Assembly (NCBI GenBank): GCA_001896555.1
Contig: MPOS01000005.1
Location: forward strand, 1 to 55,568
Source: Candidatus Phosphitivorax anaerolimi
GTDB lineage: Bacteria; Desulfobacterota; Desulfomonilia; UBA1062
Length of the DNA: 55,568 nt
Direction: 5' to 3'
Shown here piece by piece: positions 7,894-18,200 of the stretch. The position numbers were made by a program, and so were the translations under genes. Position 1 is the stretch's first letter. Every line of letters starts with the position of its first letter. Under the pieces are notes generated by a model. The model saw nothing but the letters and a program-made list of their open reading frames with translations, searched no databases and was not told the DNA's origin.

Positions 7894-8567
7894 TGCTTCC
7901 GGTTGTATCCAGCATCCTTGCCGGTGCGCTGCTCTGGCTCGACCGCGTCTTCATCTTTCAGTCCATGGTCAGCAGGCCCATCATCCTGTCTCCGATCCTG
8001 GGCCTGATCTTGGGCAATGTGACGATCGGTTTCTTGATCGGCGCCTCACTGGAGCTTCTCTGGCTCAACGCCCCTCCGGTGGGGGCCTACCTTCCCAACG
8101 ACGAGTCCTTCTGCGCAGCCGCAGCCACTCCAACCGCCGTGCTGGCAAGTGCGCACATGAGTGATGCGGCGGCAGCAGGGTTCGCCCTGGCAGCGAGCCT
8201 CCCTTTTGCCGTGGTAGGCAGGACCCTGGACACGCACATCCGAATGCTGAACCAGGACCTGATCCACCGGATTCCCGAGGGCCGGATGGAGCCCGCGCTG
8301 CGAAACGCCATAGGCAAGGCACTGCTGCGCAGTTATCTCTATGCCCTGGCTGCTCTGGGAATCAGCGTCGGCCTGCTGTGCACGGCCGTGATCCTGGTCG
8401 GCGAGATCCTGCCCGATGCGGTGAAAACAGCCCTTTCCTATATGCCTCTGGCAGGGGTTGTCATCGGGCTGGCCGGCCTCATGACCAAGGAAGTGCCGAG
8501 GCCGGTACAGGCGGGGCTCTTTATTCTCGGGATAGTCATCATACTCATGATCTCATGGATTCCCTGA
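7890..8567 (+). CDS. PTS mannose/sorbose-family EIIC membrane component
   Basis: A 225-residue very hydrophobic protein with several predicted membrane helices, matching the EIIC channel subunit of the mannose family, including the conserved NAPPVGAYLPNDES region near residues 55-70. It is somewhat shorter than typical EIIC proteins of around 260 residues. Mannose-family transporters normally need an EIID subunit encoded just after EIIC; here rimI follows, overlapping by 13 bases, and no EIID gene is in the window. The complex may be degenerate, use an EIID from elsewhere, or serve regulation rather than transport. Confidence 0.9.
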   Translation: MMLPVVSSILAGALLWLDRVFIFQSMVSRPIILSPILGLILGNVTIGFLIGASLELLWLNAPPVGAYLPNDESFCAAAATPTAVLASAHMSDAAAAGFALAASLPFAVVGRTLDTHIRMLNQDLIHRIPEGRMEPALRNAIGKALLRSYLYALAALGISVGLLCTAVILVGEILPDAVKTALSYMPLAGVVIGLAGLMTKEVPRPVQAGLFILGIVIILMISWIP

Positions 8568-9007
8568 CCCTGCGAAAGACAACGCGGGAAGATATGCCCT
8601 CGATCCTCGCCATTGAACAGGCGTCGTTCATCTCGCCGTGGAGTGTACACACCTTTCTCACCATCCTTCATGACAGGAGGAGTTACAATCTCACCGCGAG
8701 GTATGACGGGGAGATCGTGGGATACTGTTTTTCCCTGGGCATGAAGAATATGGTCCACCTGCTGAACCTTGCCGTGCGCCCTGACTTCCGGCGGCGGGGG
8801 ATTGCGCGGAGACTTCTGAACGAGATATTTTCATTTGCCAGATCGCACGGGAAGTCGTATGTTTTCCTCGAAGTGAGGAAGTCGAATGATACAGCGAAGC
8901 GTCTCTACGCATCGATGGGCTTTACCCATGTCAGTACCTGGCAGCGGTACTACTCCGACAGCGGCGAAGACGCTTCCATTATGGTGAAACGGCTCGATAA
9001 GGACTGA
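8555..9007 (+). CDS. rimI: Ribosomal-protein-S18-alanine N-acetyltransferase RimI
   Basis: GNAT-fold acetyltransferase of 150 residues. The acetyl-CoA loop is in VRPDFRRRGIARRLL, and the C-terminal ASMGF..VSTWQRYYSD stretch with FLEVRKSN is the hallmark of RimI, which acetylates the N-terminal Ala of ribosomal protein S18. Its likely substrate, rpsR, is encoded in the same window. The frame is open further upstream, but the ATG at 8555 fits the family N-terminus (LTLRKTTREDMPSILAIE). It overlaps the EIIC gene by 13 bases and ends 3 bases before pyrK. Confidence 0.92.
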   Translation: MDSLTLRKTTREDMPSILAIEQASFISPWSVHTFLTILHDRRSYNLTARYDGEIVGYCFSLGMKNMVHLLNLAVRPDFRRRGIARRLLNEIFSFARSHGKSYVFLEVRKSNDTAKRLYASMGFTHVSTWQRYYSDSGEDASIMVKRLDKD

Positions 9008-9010
9008 CGA

Positions 9011-9769
9011 ATGGAAGATTGCAACGCCCTGGTCAAAGACAACCGGCAGGTCGCCCGGGATACCTACCTGATGACGCTTGCGTGCGAGCTATCTCCATTT
9101 ACGCCGGGACAGTTTCTCATGCTGAGGCTCACCGGCTCATGCGAGCCCTTTCTTCGCAGACCGCTTGCCATACTGTCGTGCCGTGAGGGGGCCGTTGAGC
9201 TCCTCTACAAGGTCAAGGGAAGGGGAACCTCACTCCTCGCCGGAAAGCAAAAGGGGGAGGAGCTCTCTGCACTCGGGCCTCTGGGAAAAGGCTTCAGCGA
9301 CCCGAGGCCGGATGAGGAAGCCGTGTATATCGCAGGCGGGACCGGGCTGCCTCCCATCCTGGCTATGGCCGAACGGATCGGGAGAGGACACATGATCATC
9401 GGGGCGTACACGAAGGACGACATCCCTTTGTGGCAGAGGATGCAGGACATCCGGGGTGTAGAGATCACGGCTGCCACGGAAGATGGGTCGATGGGTATGA
9501 GGGGCGTTGCGACACAGGCCCTGGACGATCTTCTGAAGAAATTACAACCACCCTGCGTCATCTATGCGTGCGGACCCGCCGGCATGCTCAAGGCGGCTGC
9601 GAGTCTGGCCAAAGGTTTCGGGGCGCGGTGCGAGGTGTCTATCGAGGAGCGCATGGCCTGCGGCTTCGGGGTGTGCTCGGCCTGCGTGGTCAGGACAACT
9701 ACGGGAAATCAGAGGGTCTGCATCCAGGGGCCTGTGTTCGATGCTGCAGATATCGAGTGGGGGCAGTGA
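9011..9769 (+). CDS. pyrK: Dihydroorotate dehydrogenase electron-transfer subunit PyrK
   Basis: FAD- and [2Fe-2S]-containing subunit that links class 1B dihydroorotate dehydrogenase to NAD. The N-terminal FAD-binding barrel includes FLRRPLAIL (47-55), the NAD-binding part shows AGGTGLPPILA (108-118) and ACGPAGML (186-193), and the C-terminal cluster ligands are C217, C222, C225 and C237. The length of 252 is typical. The stop shares a base with the pyrD start (TGATG), consistent with a heterotetrameric complex made from coupled genes. Confidence 0.96.
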   Translation: MEDCNALVKDNRQVARDTYLMTLACELSPFTPGQFLMLRLTGSCEPFLRRPLAILSCREGAVELLYKVKGRGTSLLAGKQKGEELSALGPLGKGFSDPRPDEEAVYIAGGTGLPPILAMAERIGRGHMIIGAYTKDDIPLWQRMQDIRGVEITAATEDGSMGMRGVATQALDDLLKKLQPPCVIYACGPAGMLKAAASLAKGFGARCEVSIEERMACGFGVCSACVVRTTTGNQRVCIQGPVFDAADIEWGQ

Positions 9770-10680
9770 TGGATATCTCAACCCGGCTGGCACCGGGCCT
9801 TTGCCTGAAAAACCCGATTCTCAGCGCCTCCGGCACCTTTGCCTATGGAGAGGAGTTCTCCCGGATGTTTGACCTCTCACTGCTTGGGGGGGTCGTGACC
9901 AAGGGCATCTCTCTTCTTCCCAAGGAGGGGAACCCGACACCCAGGGTGTGCGAGACCCCCTGCGGCATGCTCAATGCGATAGGGCTTGAGAACATCGGCA
10001 TCGATGCATTCATTGCAGAGAAGCTCCCTTTCCTCTGCACCTTCGACACCGAGGTGATCGTCAATTTCTTCGGCACGGACGAGGATGAGTATGTCCAAAT
10101 GGCGCAGAGGCTCAATATCGATGGAGTGTCCGCCATCGAGATGAACGTCTCGTGCCCGAACATCAAAAAGGGCGGGATCGAGTTCGGGAAGGACCCGAAG
10201 ATACTCAACCGGCTCGTGGCGCAGGTGCGCAAGTCCACCACAAAGCCTCTCATCGTCAAGCTTTCTCCCATGGTGACCAATATCGGTGAGATGGCTCTCG
10301 CTGCCCAGGAAGGCGGGGCCGACGCACTGACCTGTTCCAACACCTATCCGGCCATGGCCATCGATGAGAACACCTGGAAGCCAATCCTCGGAAACATCAC
10401 CGGAGGCCTTTCAGGGCCGGCCATCAAGCCCATCGCCCTGAGAATCGTGTGGGAGGTTTCCCGGCAGGCGGCCATCCCGGTGATCGCATCCGGAGGCGCC
10501 ACCTCGTGGAGGGATGTGGTGCAGTTCCTCCTTGCCGGGGCATCGGCTGTCGAGATCGGCAGCTTCTCGCTGAGGGACCCCTTGTGCTTCGGTGCGATCA
10601 TTCAGGGGCTTATCCGCTATATGCAGAACAACGGCCTGGAATCGATCACGGAAATCATCGGAAGGCTGAAGACCGCCTGA
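9769..10680 (+). CDS. pyrD: Dihydroorotate dehydrogenase, class 1B catalytic subunit
   Basis: FMN enzyme that oxidises dihydroorotate to orotate in pyrimidine synthesis. It has 303 residues. The catalytic base is C129 in MNVSCPNIKKGG, which marks class 1 (class 2 has Ser). Other landmarks are SASGTFAYG near the N-terminus, CSNTYPAMAID, and the phosphate-binding stretch IPVIASGGA with GASAVEIGS. The frame is open upstream inside pyrK, but the ATG at 9769 fits the family start exactly. It works with PyrK, whose gene it overlaps by one base. Confidence 0.97.
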   Translation: MDISTRLAPGLCLKNPILSASGTFAYGEEFSRMFDLSLLGGVVTKGISLLPKEGNPTPRVCETPCGMLNAIGLENIGIDAFIAEKLPFLCTFDTEVIVNFFGTDEDEYVQMAQRLNIDGVSAIEMNVSCPNIKKGGIEFGKDPKILNRLVAQVRKSTTKPLIVKLSPMVTNIGEMALAAQEGGADALTCSNTYPAMAIDENTWKPILGNITGGLSGPAIKPIALRIVWEVSRQAAIPVIASGGATSWRDVVQFLLAGASAVEIGSFSLRDPLCFGAIIQGLIRYMQNNGLESITEIIGRLKTA

Positions 10681-10968
10681 AGATCGGCACCTTGAACCTC
10701 TTGCATCTTTGAAACCCTCTGGCGGCATTCCTGGCGGGATACCATGAGACAAAGGCCAAGCAGGATATGCCCGTGATCGAAGCGCGGCCGGAGCTCAAGA
10801 GGGGAAGCAATGGTATCTATTTTCATAGAATGGGAGGGAAACGTGCATGACCCCGGTCCCTTGCGCAGTCACGACGCTCGGCGAACGAGCCGACGGTGGA
10901 ATGGCATGGTAAATTCTCCAGACTGACCCGCCTGTTTCGGCAGGACATTCTCCGGGAGATATAGTGTT
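10681..10968. other. Intergenic region pyrD / comEC
   Basis: A gap of 288 bases. It contains small inverted repeats (GCTCG/CGAGC around a GCGAA loop at 10876-10890, and TCTC/GAGA just before comEC) but no T-run terminator. An open frame of 38 codons from the ATG at 10808 has no recognisable product. No convincing promoter was found. Confidence 0.5.
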
Positions 10969-13266
10969 ATGATTTTGAGGGAGGTCTCGCTGGCTGCGCC
11001 CCTTGTGGTTGTTTTTACGGCCATGTGCATGGGTATCGCCGTACTGTGGGGGGATATCGCTGCAGGCATGTTCTGCCTTTTCTTTCTCGTGCTGCTCTAT
11101 GACCGGAGCAGGATAGTCCACCTTGGGTTCGGCCTTGTCCTGGCTGCCGTGGCTGTGCTGTTCTCGCCGGGATGGACCGGTCTTCCCGACGGTGAATACC
11201 TGGTTCAGGGCAGGGTGGCTGAATCGGGATTTGTCAGGGGAAGCTTCCGGATCACTCTGGATAACGTATCGGTGGACGGCCAGCATATCCGGGGCCGGGC
11301 GTTGATCAGTATCTATGAGAATGTCTCTGATCCCGGGCAGAGGAGCGTGGTCGAGGGAAGGGTGCGACTGAAGACCCCACGGCCTCTGGGAAACGAGGGA
11401 GAGTTTGACTACCGGTCATATCTCCTGAGCCAGGGGATCACCTTGAAGGGATCTATCAAGGACGGTGCCGGGATCACGATAAAGAAACCGGGCCGGGCAC
11501 AGGGGCTCCGCGAGCATATTGCCGCTGCTCTTTCCGGTTATGCCCGGCCCGAGGCAGAGATCATGAAAGCGGTGCTGACCGGGGATCTCTCAGGTCTCTC
11601 ATACTCCCTGCGTGACGGTTTTGCCTCTCTTGGCGTGGCGCACCTCCTGGCCATATCCGGCCTCCATATGGGGATCGTTTTTCTGCTCTGGTATTTCGTG
11701 AGCTTTACCCTTCTCAGACTCATACCCGCCCTGGCCGGACGCCTGGACACCCCGTTTATTGCAAAACTGACAGGTCTGGCCGGGGTGCTGCTCTACGCCC
11801 ATTTCGTAGGGGGGTCCATTCCTGCTGTCCGGTCGGCCATCATGGTGGCATGCATCATTGTCTCGCTCATGCTCTCCCGCAGGCATCACCTGATCGAGAG
11901 CCTTTCGCTTGCAGGCATCCTCATCCTGCTCTGGATGCCTCGCTCCCTGTATACCTCAAGTTTTCTCCTGTCGTTTTCAGCCGTGCTCGGGATCACCGGG
12001 GTATACCTCAGACTCGAGGGATCACCCAGATGGCTTGCATACATCCTCATACCGGTCATAGCTTCAGCCTTCACCCTTCCGATAACGATCAGTCACTTCG
12101 GGTTTGTCCCATTGAGCGGTTTCGTAGCGAATATCGTTTTCGTGCCATGGTTCAGCTTTGTCGTGATGCCGCTCGGAATGGCCGGGCTTGTCTTCTTCCC
12201 GGTTTCCGAACAGATTTCCTCTCTTTTCTTTTCCCTTTCTTTTGATACCATGGGGGTGATCATCAGGGCGGCAGAGATGTTCGGGCGGCTCCATCCGGTC
12301 GCAGGACCGGGTAATGCCTGGGTGTTTGCGTGTTATGCCGGCATGATAACAGCCTTTTTCTCGACCGCCTCCAGAATGCGCACCGTTCTTCTTTCCCTGT
12401 GCATCATCCTCATCGTCGCTATCCCTGCTGGTCTCAGATTCTATCGGAATCATCAGCCTCTCTGCTTCGATTTCATCAGTGTGGGCCAGGGAGACAGCAC
12501 GCTCGTCACCAAGGGCAGGACCGCGATCCTCATCGATGCAGGAGGCTCGAGGTGGGGATTCGATACCGGGAGGTTCATCGTAGGCCCCCACCTGCTCAGG
12601 CGAGGAGTAACGAAGCTCGACATCGTGGTCATCACCCATGCGCACACCGATCATATCGGCGGCATGCCGTTCATATTGGATCGCTTCCCGACAGGGGAGG
12701 TATGGACTAATATGCAGGAAGACTGGAACCCTGATTTCCGATCTGTAATTCATGTTGCAGAAAAGAAAGGCATTCTGGTAAAAAACGTATGCCTAGGAGA
12801 TGCCTTGCGACATGCCGGTCTGGATATTGAAATACTGAATCCCCAGAAGCGGATAGGCCGGCGTAGTGCCGGTATGGACCAGAATTTGCATTCCATTGTG
12901 CTGAGGATTGGCGACAACAGTATGCGGGGGCTTTTCATGGGAGATGTGGAAGGGCTGGGAGAAATCAGATTGTGCCGCCTTGAGACCAACCTGTCTGCAG
13001 ACGTGCTCAAGGTCGGGCACCACGGTTCAAAAAACAGCTGTCTTATGATGTTTCTGGAGCAGGTCAACCCAGAGATTGCCGTGATTCAGGTGGGCTACGG
13101 CAATGTCTTCAAGCTGCCGAATATAGCGACTCTCGACCGCCTCTCCCAGCAAGGTGTCTATATTCGTCGAACCGACCTCCATGGTGAAGTCAAGGTATAT
13201 AGCTCTGGACACAGCCTTGTGGTTAAGTCGGGGGGATTATCTGCCGATAGATCGCTGTATGAGTAA
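10969..13266 (+). CDS. comEC: DNA internalization competence protein ComEC/Rec2
   Basis: Inner-membrane channel that carries single-stranded DNA into the cytoplasm during natural transformation. The 765 residues give an N-terminal hydrophobic part and soluble DUF4131-like domain (about 1-170), the multi-helix Competence domain (about 190-480, containing LGVAHLLAISGLHMG) and a C-terminal metallo-beta-lactamase domain beginning at VGQGDST, with the metal motif HAHTDH at 557-562. The full-length three-domain form is intact. An in-frame stop lies two codons upstream of the ATG. Minor pilin genes follow immediately, which fits a DNA-uptake role. Confidence 0.96.
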   Translation: MILREVSLAAPLVVVFTAMCMGIAVLWGDIAAGMFCLFFLVLLYDRSRIVHLGFGLVLAAVAVLFSPGWTGLPDGEYLVQGRVAESGFVRGSFRITLDNVSVDGQHIRGRALISIYENVSDPGQRSVVEGRVRLKTPRPLGNEGEFDYRSYLLSQGITLKGSIKDGAGITIKKPGRAQGLREHIAAALSGYARPEAEIMKAVLTGDLSGLSYSLRDGFASLGVAHLLAISGLHMGIVFLLWYFVSFTLLRLIPALAGRLDTPFIAKLTGLAGVLLYAHFVGGSIPAVRSAIMVACIIVSLMLSRRHHLIESLSLAGILILLWMPRSLYTSSFLLSFSAVLGITGVYLRLEGSPRWLAYILIPVIASAFTLPITISHFGFVPLSGFVANIVFVPWFSFVVMPLGMAGLVFFPVSEQISSLFFSLSFDTMGVIIRAAEMFGRLHPVAGPGNAWVFACYAGMITAFFSTASRMRTVLLSLCIILIVAIPAGLRFYRNHQPLCFDFISVGQGDSTLVTKGRTAILIDAGGSRWGFDTGRFIVGPHLLRRGVTKLDIVVITHAHTDHIGGMPFILDRFPTGEVWTNMQEDWNPDFRSVIHVAEKKGILVKNVCLGDALRHAGLDIEILNPQKRIGRRSAGMDQNLHSIVLRIGDNSMRGLFMGDVEGLGEIRLCRLETNLSADVLKVGHHGSKNSCLMMFLEQVNPEIAVIQVGYGNVFKLPNIATLDRLSQQGVYIRRTDLHGEVKVYSSGHSLVVKSGGLSADRSLYE

Positions 13267-13315
13267 TACTGGTATAGGTGTATGGTGTGGAAGTCGCCAT
13301 GAGAGAGGAATATCC

Positions 13316-13777
13316 ATGAAACCCGGGATCAGAAGCACTCAGGGGTTCTCCTTGATGGAACTCATGATAGTCGTTGTTATTATCGGAATCCTGGGGGCTG
13401 TTGCCATTCCGAACATGGGGGGATGGCATGGGAAAAGGCAACTCAACTCAACCGCCCGCACCATGGCCAATCACATGAATCTTGCCAGAAGCGAAGCTGT
13501 AACTGGCAACAGGGTTGTTACGATCTCATTTAACCCAGTTGATGATAGTTACCAAATCGTTGCCGGCGGCACCACGATCGTGGAGCAGGTCACTATGCCG
13601 GATGCAATCGACCTTGAGATCTTGACAGGGTTTACGAGCAATACTGGCGGCTTTAACGGCAGAGGGCTTGCTACAGTTTCCGGCAGCATCGTCCTCACGA
13701 GCGCTACAGCGGCTTCCGCAGATAATAAACGAACGATCACCATCTTACCGGGAGGTAGCGTAAGCATAACACCATGA
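13316..13777 (+). CDS. Minor pilin / pseudopilin, GspH/FimT family
   Basis: A 153-residue type IV prepilin. The leader ends at G10, followed by FSLMELMIVVVIIGILGAV with the conserved Glu at position +5, so PilD-type peptidase should cut after G10. The C-terminal globular domain with the T-I-L-P-G-G-x-V-x-I pattern is that of GspH/FimT, a minor pilin that primes pilus assembly; FimT also binds DNA in naturally competent species. The ATG at 13316 has AGAGAGGA upstream; longer in-frame starts lie inside comEC and are rejected. It opens the minor pilin run. Confidence 0.92.
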   Translation: MKPGIRSTQGFSLMELMIVVVIIGILGAVAIPNMGGWHGKRQLNSTARTMANHMNLARSEAVTGNRVVTISFNPVDDSYQIVAGGTTIVEQVTMPDAIDLEILTGFTSNTGGFNGRGLATVSGSIVLTSATAASADNKRTITILPGGSVSITP

Positions 13778-14349
13778 TGAGCATATGTCGCTTTTTTCAA
13801 GATAACAGGGGGCTCACCCTGATTGAACTCATGATTGTACTGGCCCTCTCCCTTGTGTTGATGGGGGCGGTGTATCTTGCATTTCACGCCCAGCAGGTCT
13901 CAGGAAACGAGCAGCAGCAGGTGGCATCTGTTCAGCAGGATTTAAGAGCGGTGATGCTTGCTATAGAAAAGGACCTGCGTAATGCGGGCTGTGACCCGCT
14001 TTTCGTCAACACCCCCACAAATATGATATTCGGAATACAGACTCCACTGGCAAACGATTCTCTGACCGTCAGTTACGACCTGGATGCGGACGGCACCCTT
14101 GATACAGGTGAACAGATAACCTATGCTCTGGTTGACGGCGTTTTGCAAAGGACCTCAGGACCTGCCACGATAACCCTTGCAGACAATATCGAACAGCTTG
14201 AGTTCACGTATCTCGATATCGACGGTGTTTCTACCAACAATCTTTCCGATATCCGCTCAATAGAAGTACGAGTAGCTATGAAAGGCATGAACGGGAAAGT
14301 AGAGAGAACCCTGAACAGGCGAATCAAATGCAGGAACATGGGGTTGTAA
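13774..14349 (+). CDS. pilW: Type IV pilus minor pilin, PilW family
   Basis: A 191-residue prepilin with cleavage motif DNRG followed by LTLIELMIVLALSLVLMG, Glu at +5, and the LRAVMLAIEKDLRNAGCDP segment typical of PilW. Later residues contain the I-x-x-L-x-F-x-Y pattern of the family. It is a tip-complex minor pilin for type IV pilus initiation. The start overlaps the FimT stop (ATGATG), so the two are coupled. PilV follows after 3 bases. Confidence 0.9.
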   Translation: MMSICRFFQDNRGLTLIELMIVLALSLVLMGAVYLAFHAQQVSGNEQQQVASVQQDLRAVMLAIEKDLRNAGCDPLFVNTPTNMIFGIQTPLANDSLTVSYDLDADGTLDTGEQITYALVDGVLQRTSGPATITLADNIEQLEFTYLDIDGVSTNNLSDIRSIEVRVAMKGMNGKVERTLNRRIKCRNMGL

Positions 14350-14352
14350 GGC

Positions 14353-14784
14353 ATGAAGAGAAAGCAGGGTTCTAAAGAATTGTCTCGAAGGGAAAACGGA
14401 TTCACGCTCGTCGAGCTGGCCGTGGCAATACTGGTTTTCTCACTCGGTATCCTGGGAATAGCCAAACTGCAAATGATGGCCGTGCAGGGCAACGCCTTCA
14501 GCATGCAGATAACCGAAGGCATCTGCGTGGCACAGAACAGCATCGAGAGGCTCATGGACCTTCCCCAGACAAGTACGTCTCTGGGTGGAGAGGCCGACCT
14601 TTCAGATGGCCCTTACCAACATGATGGACCCACCCAGATTCAGAGAAATATGGTGTTCAAGACGCAATGGCTGGTATCCCAAGTCGGAACAACGGGCCTA
14701 CGGCAAGTGGACGTGCAGGTTTCCTGGGAAGAGAAAGGCACTCCGCATGCCATAACACTAAGCTTTATAAAGGGAAAACAATGA
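14353..14784 (+). CDS. pilV: Type IV pilus minor pilin, PilV family
   Basis: A 143-residue prepilin. The leader ends at G16 (RRENG), followed by FTLVELAVAILVFSLGILGI with Glu at +5; the GILGIAKLQ stretch and the variable C-terminal domain with QVDVQVSWEEKG fit PilV. It is part of the pilus-priming tip complex with FimT, PilW, PilX and PilY1. It starts 3 bases after pilW and overlaps pilX by an ATGA. Confidence 0.9.
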   Translation: MKRKQGSKELSRRENGFTLVELAVAILVFSLGILGIAKLQMMAVQGNAFSMQITEGICVAQNSIERLMDLPQTSTSLGGEADLSDGPYQHDGPTQIQRNMVFKTQWLVSQVGTTGLRQVDVQVSWEEKGTPHAITLSFIKGKQ

Positions 14785-15251
14785 GTCCCACAACAGGTTC
14801 TATTATAGGTACGCGAGCTTTACTGGACAATGAAAGTGGAGCAGTGCTCGTGATGGTGCTGATCATGCTGGTTGCTACGGCTATTATTGGGATGGTAGCT
14901 ATGAGATCGACTTTGATCGAAACCAAGATAGCCGGCAATGAGCGGACATATCAACAGTCCTTCTATGTTGCCGACTCATCGAATGAATGCACTATCGAGC
15001 GTTTCGATGCTATCGTGAGCGGCCTCTCATTGCAAAAGGACATACCCGAGGATATTTCAGACGCTGTCAACGAAGTAAATCCCCTCAATGATGCCAGCAC
15101 TACCATAACATATACAAGGCAGGGCACCCCGCCTGTCAGCTCAGGGACGAGTGCTGCTAATACATATGCCAATTTCTATACCATACGTTCAACTATCAAT
15201 GGCGAAACCGTCACTCATGGAGTCTGGAAGGCTTTTTCCAAGGCCGAATGA
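14781..15251 (+). CDS. pilX: Type IV pilus assembly protein PilX
   Basis: A 156-residue protein with a single N-terminal hydrophobic helix (about 21-42) preceded by NESGAVLVM, and the PilX_N signature AMRSTLIETKIAGNERT. As in other PilX proteins the usual Glu at +5 is missing, so its insertion into the pilus tip depends on partner minor pilins. The frame is open upstream inside pilV, but the ATG at 14781, overlapping the pilV stop, fits the family. A 43-base gap and a strong ribosome site precede pilY1. Confidence 0.85.
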   Translation: MSPTTGSIIGTRALLDNESGAVLVMVLIMLVATAIIGMVAMRSTLIETKIAGNERTYQQSFYVADSSNECTIERFDAIVSGLSLQKDIPEDISDAVNEVNPLNDASTTITYTRQGTPPVSSGTSAANTYANFYTIRSTINGETVTHGVWKAFSKAE

Positions 15252-15294
15252 GATATAGGCGAAAATGCCGTTTCCTTGATTAAGGAGAGGGATC

Positions 15295-18200
15295 ATGAAA
15301 AAAACACCAATAATCAGCAGGATAACGATATTGATAGTATGTATGCTTGTTCTGGGATCAAACTTCGCGCGTACCGATGACACTGATATTTTTACCGGGG
15401 GCGAGATCAATGTGCCACCCAATGTTTTGATAATTCTGGATACTTCAGGATCAATGAAAGATCAAATTACGACCCAGACTATATACGACCCCACGGACAC
15501 TTACTCCGGCGGTTATGTAAGAAATGGAATATATTATTATTATAATAAGCAATGGCATAAATGGGAGGTATGCAGAGAGTGGGTGACAGAGCAGGTTTGT
15601 AGATGGGGCAGATGTCGGGACGAAACGTATTGTACCGATCTCCACCATATACTGCTATCTGAAATTGTATGCTCGAGTGCACAGAGCTCACTTTCCACAG
15701 TAGGCTACTGGACCGGGAATATCCAAGAGGATACCCTCAATTGCCTCGACTCTGATTCCGGTTCAACTCGGCAGCTTGCTACCGGGAATTATTTGAACTG
15801 GTCCAAGAGTTATAAGACCTTAAGAGAGTCTAAGGAAGCCATTGCCAAGAGGGCTATCAAGACCCTGCTGGATTCAGTCACCGAGGGATCGATTTATTTT
15901 GGTCTCATGCGGTTTTCAGAAGATGATTATGGAAGTGATAAGTACCGGGGCGGCTATGTGATCGCCCCCATCGGATCGTCCCATGCAACGATCAAGCAAG
16001 CTGTCAATGGCATTAACTCAATTGGCAGCACGCCTCTGGCGGAGACGCTGGCGGAGGCGGGCCTGTACTTTGCAGGGAAAAAGAGCTGGGCAAACACCTC
16101 GGGACAGACAGGGTATCCTTCCTCAAAGAACGGGCTGGGCAACAGTGGAGTTTATACGTCGCCCATCAAGTGGAGATGTCAGAAGAACTACATCATCGTT
16201 GTAACTGACGGGATGCCCCAGTATGACGATGGCTCGGGGAATGGAACTAACATTTTCACCCGGTCCGATTATATCAACAACCAGAGAATCAGTGATTATT
16301 ATCAGAGCGCAGATGGAACGATTTCAGATCCTTTTTTTGATGATCCTTACAATAGCTATATGCCGGCAACGGCAAAATTTCTCGCGAACGTAGATCTGAT
16401 CGATAGCACTGATTTAGACTCGAACAACGGTGGTTCCTGGAACGATCCCTCGTTTCCGCCGCAGACGGTACACACATTTGCTATTGGATTCGGAGGCGGA
16501 TGTGATTCAGCCTTTCTCGAAAGGGTGACAAATAATGACCATGGGAAAGGCGGATATTATCTTGCAGATGATGCCGCTACGCTGCAAAGCGCTCTTTCCG
16601 GAATTGTCGGGGGCATACTGAGCAGCAACGGAAATTTCGTGGCCCCGGTGGTGCCCGTTGACAAGATGAACGGCGTGTATTCCGGCAACAGCCTCTATCT
16701 GGGGTTGTTCAGACCCGCTGAAGGCGGCGAATGGAAGGGCAATCTGAAGAAATTCGGCTTCAGCGACGAAGGAGAGTTGCTGGATAAATCCGGCAATGTA
16801 GCCAATTTCAGCTCTGGCACATATCCTTCATCCTGCTGGAATTACAGCAACAACGACGGCATAGAGGTAGACGAGGGAGGAGCGGGAGCGCAATTGCTGC
16901 ATCAGAGCGTAAGAAAGTTCTATTCCTATCAGGGACTCAATTCCGATCTTACGGACAGTTCTAACAGCTTTGATGTGACCAACGCGGCGCTGACCGCACA
17001 CACCATGGGGCTCGCGATCGACACCCCAGCCGCGGATATCGAAGACCTCATTCATTATATCCGGGCCGATGGTGTATACACGCCCCAGACAGGAAGCAAG
17101 AAACGCGAATGGGTGCTGGGTGATATCCTGCATTCCAGACCTGCTGTTTTACGCGATAGAAATAAGAATATCATCTTTGTGGGTGCCAACGACGGTTTTC
17201 TGCACTGTTTTGAGGACAATGAGGGCGAAACCTACAACGATCTGAGCGATGACTCCGTGACCGAGGAATGGTGTTTCATTCCCTGGGAACAGATTTCTCG
17301 GTTGCATCTTTTGAGAAGCTCGAGTGCTCATGAATACTATATTGATGGGACCCCAGTACTGTATCGTGTCAATAATGACCTATACCTCACCTTTGGGCTC
17401 AGGCGAGGCGGCGTTGGATACTATACCCTCATCATAGGATCCTATGACGGGAACAATGTATATGTACAAAACGGGTACAAAACCCCCAGGTGGGGATGGG
17501 AGATATCCCAGGACATACTGGCTCCTGACTGCCTTCTTGGTCAATCCTGGTGTACACCGCGCGCCCGTATGATTAAAACCGGCTCGGGTGCTGCGCCCGT
17601 TCTCATTCTGGCAGGCGGTTATGACGCGGGGAACCAGGACCTAAACTCTCCTGCCGCGACAGATGCCTATGGCAAGGCGATCTACGCCGTGAATGCCAGT
17701 GATGGGACCCTGAATCAGACGCTGAAATTCACCCCGGTCAATATGACTAGTTTGACGCACAGCATAGTCGATCTCATCTCTTATGACAGCAATAATGACG
17801 GCTGTGATGATAAAATCTATGCAGGTGACATGGGCGGCAACGTCTTTGCCTTCAAGGCAGATCTGGATAACGGGAACTGGTCCGGCAGAAAGCTTTTCCA
17901 AGCACCAGAGGGCTTGTACAAGTTCTTTTATGCCCCCGACGTAGTGAGAGAAGGTTATCAATACATGGTGGCCGGGGAGAATGTATACTCGATCTACGAC
18001 CTCGTCTACATAGGTACCGGAGACAGGGCTCATCCAAACGAAACAAGTACTCAGAACCGCTTCTATTGCATCAAGAACAGGGATGACTCTACCGTCCTGA
18101 CCGAGAGCAGCTCGGGCTTCATAGATGTGACGTTCTACTCAGACGCTTACAGCACATCCGACGAACTGAATTTTCTCAAGAGCAGCGCCTGCGACGGATG

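Noticed and set aside
10808-10924. 38-codon frame upstream of comEC (from ATG 10808)
   Set aside because: A GGAG-like ribosome site is not well placed, and the product has no recognisable features; no conservation can be tested here.
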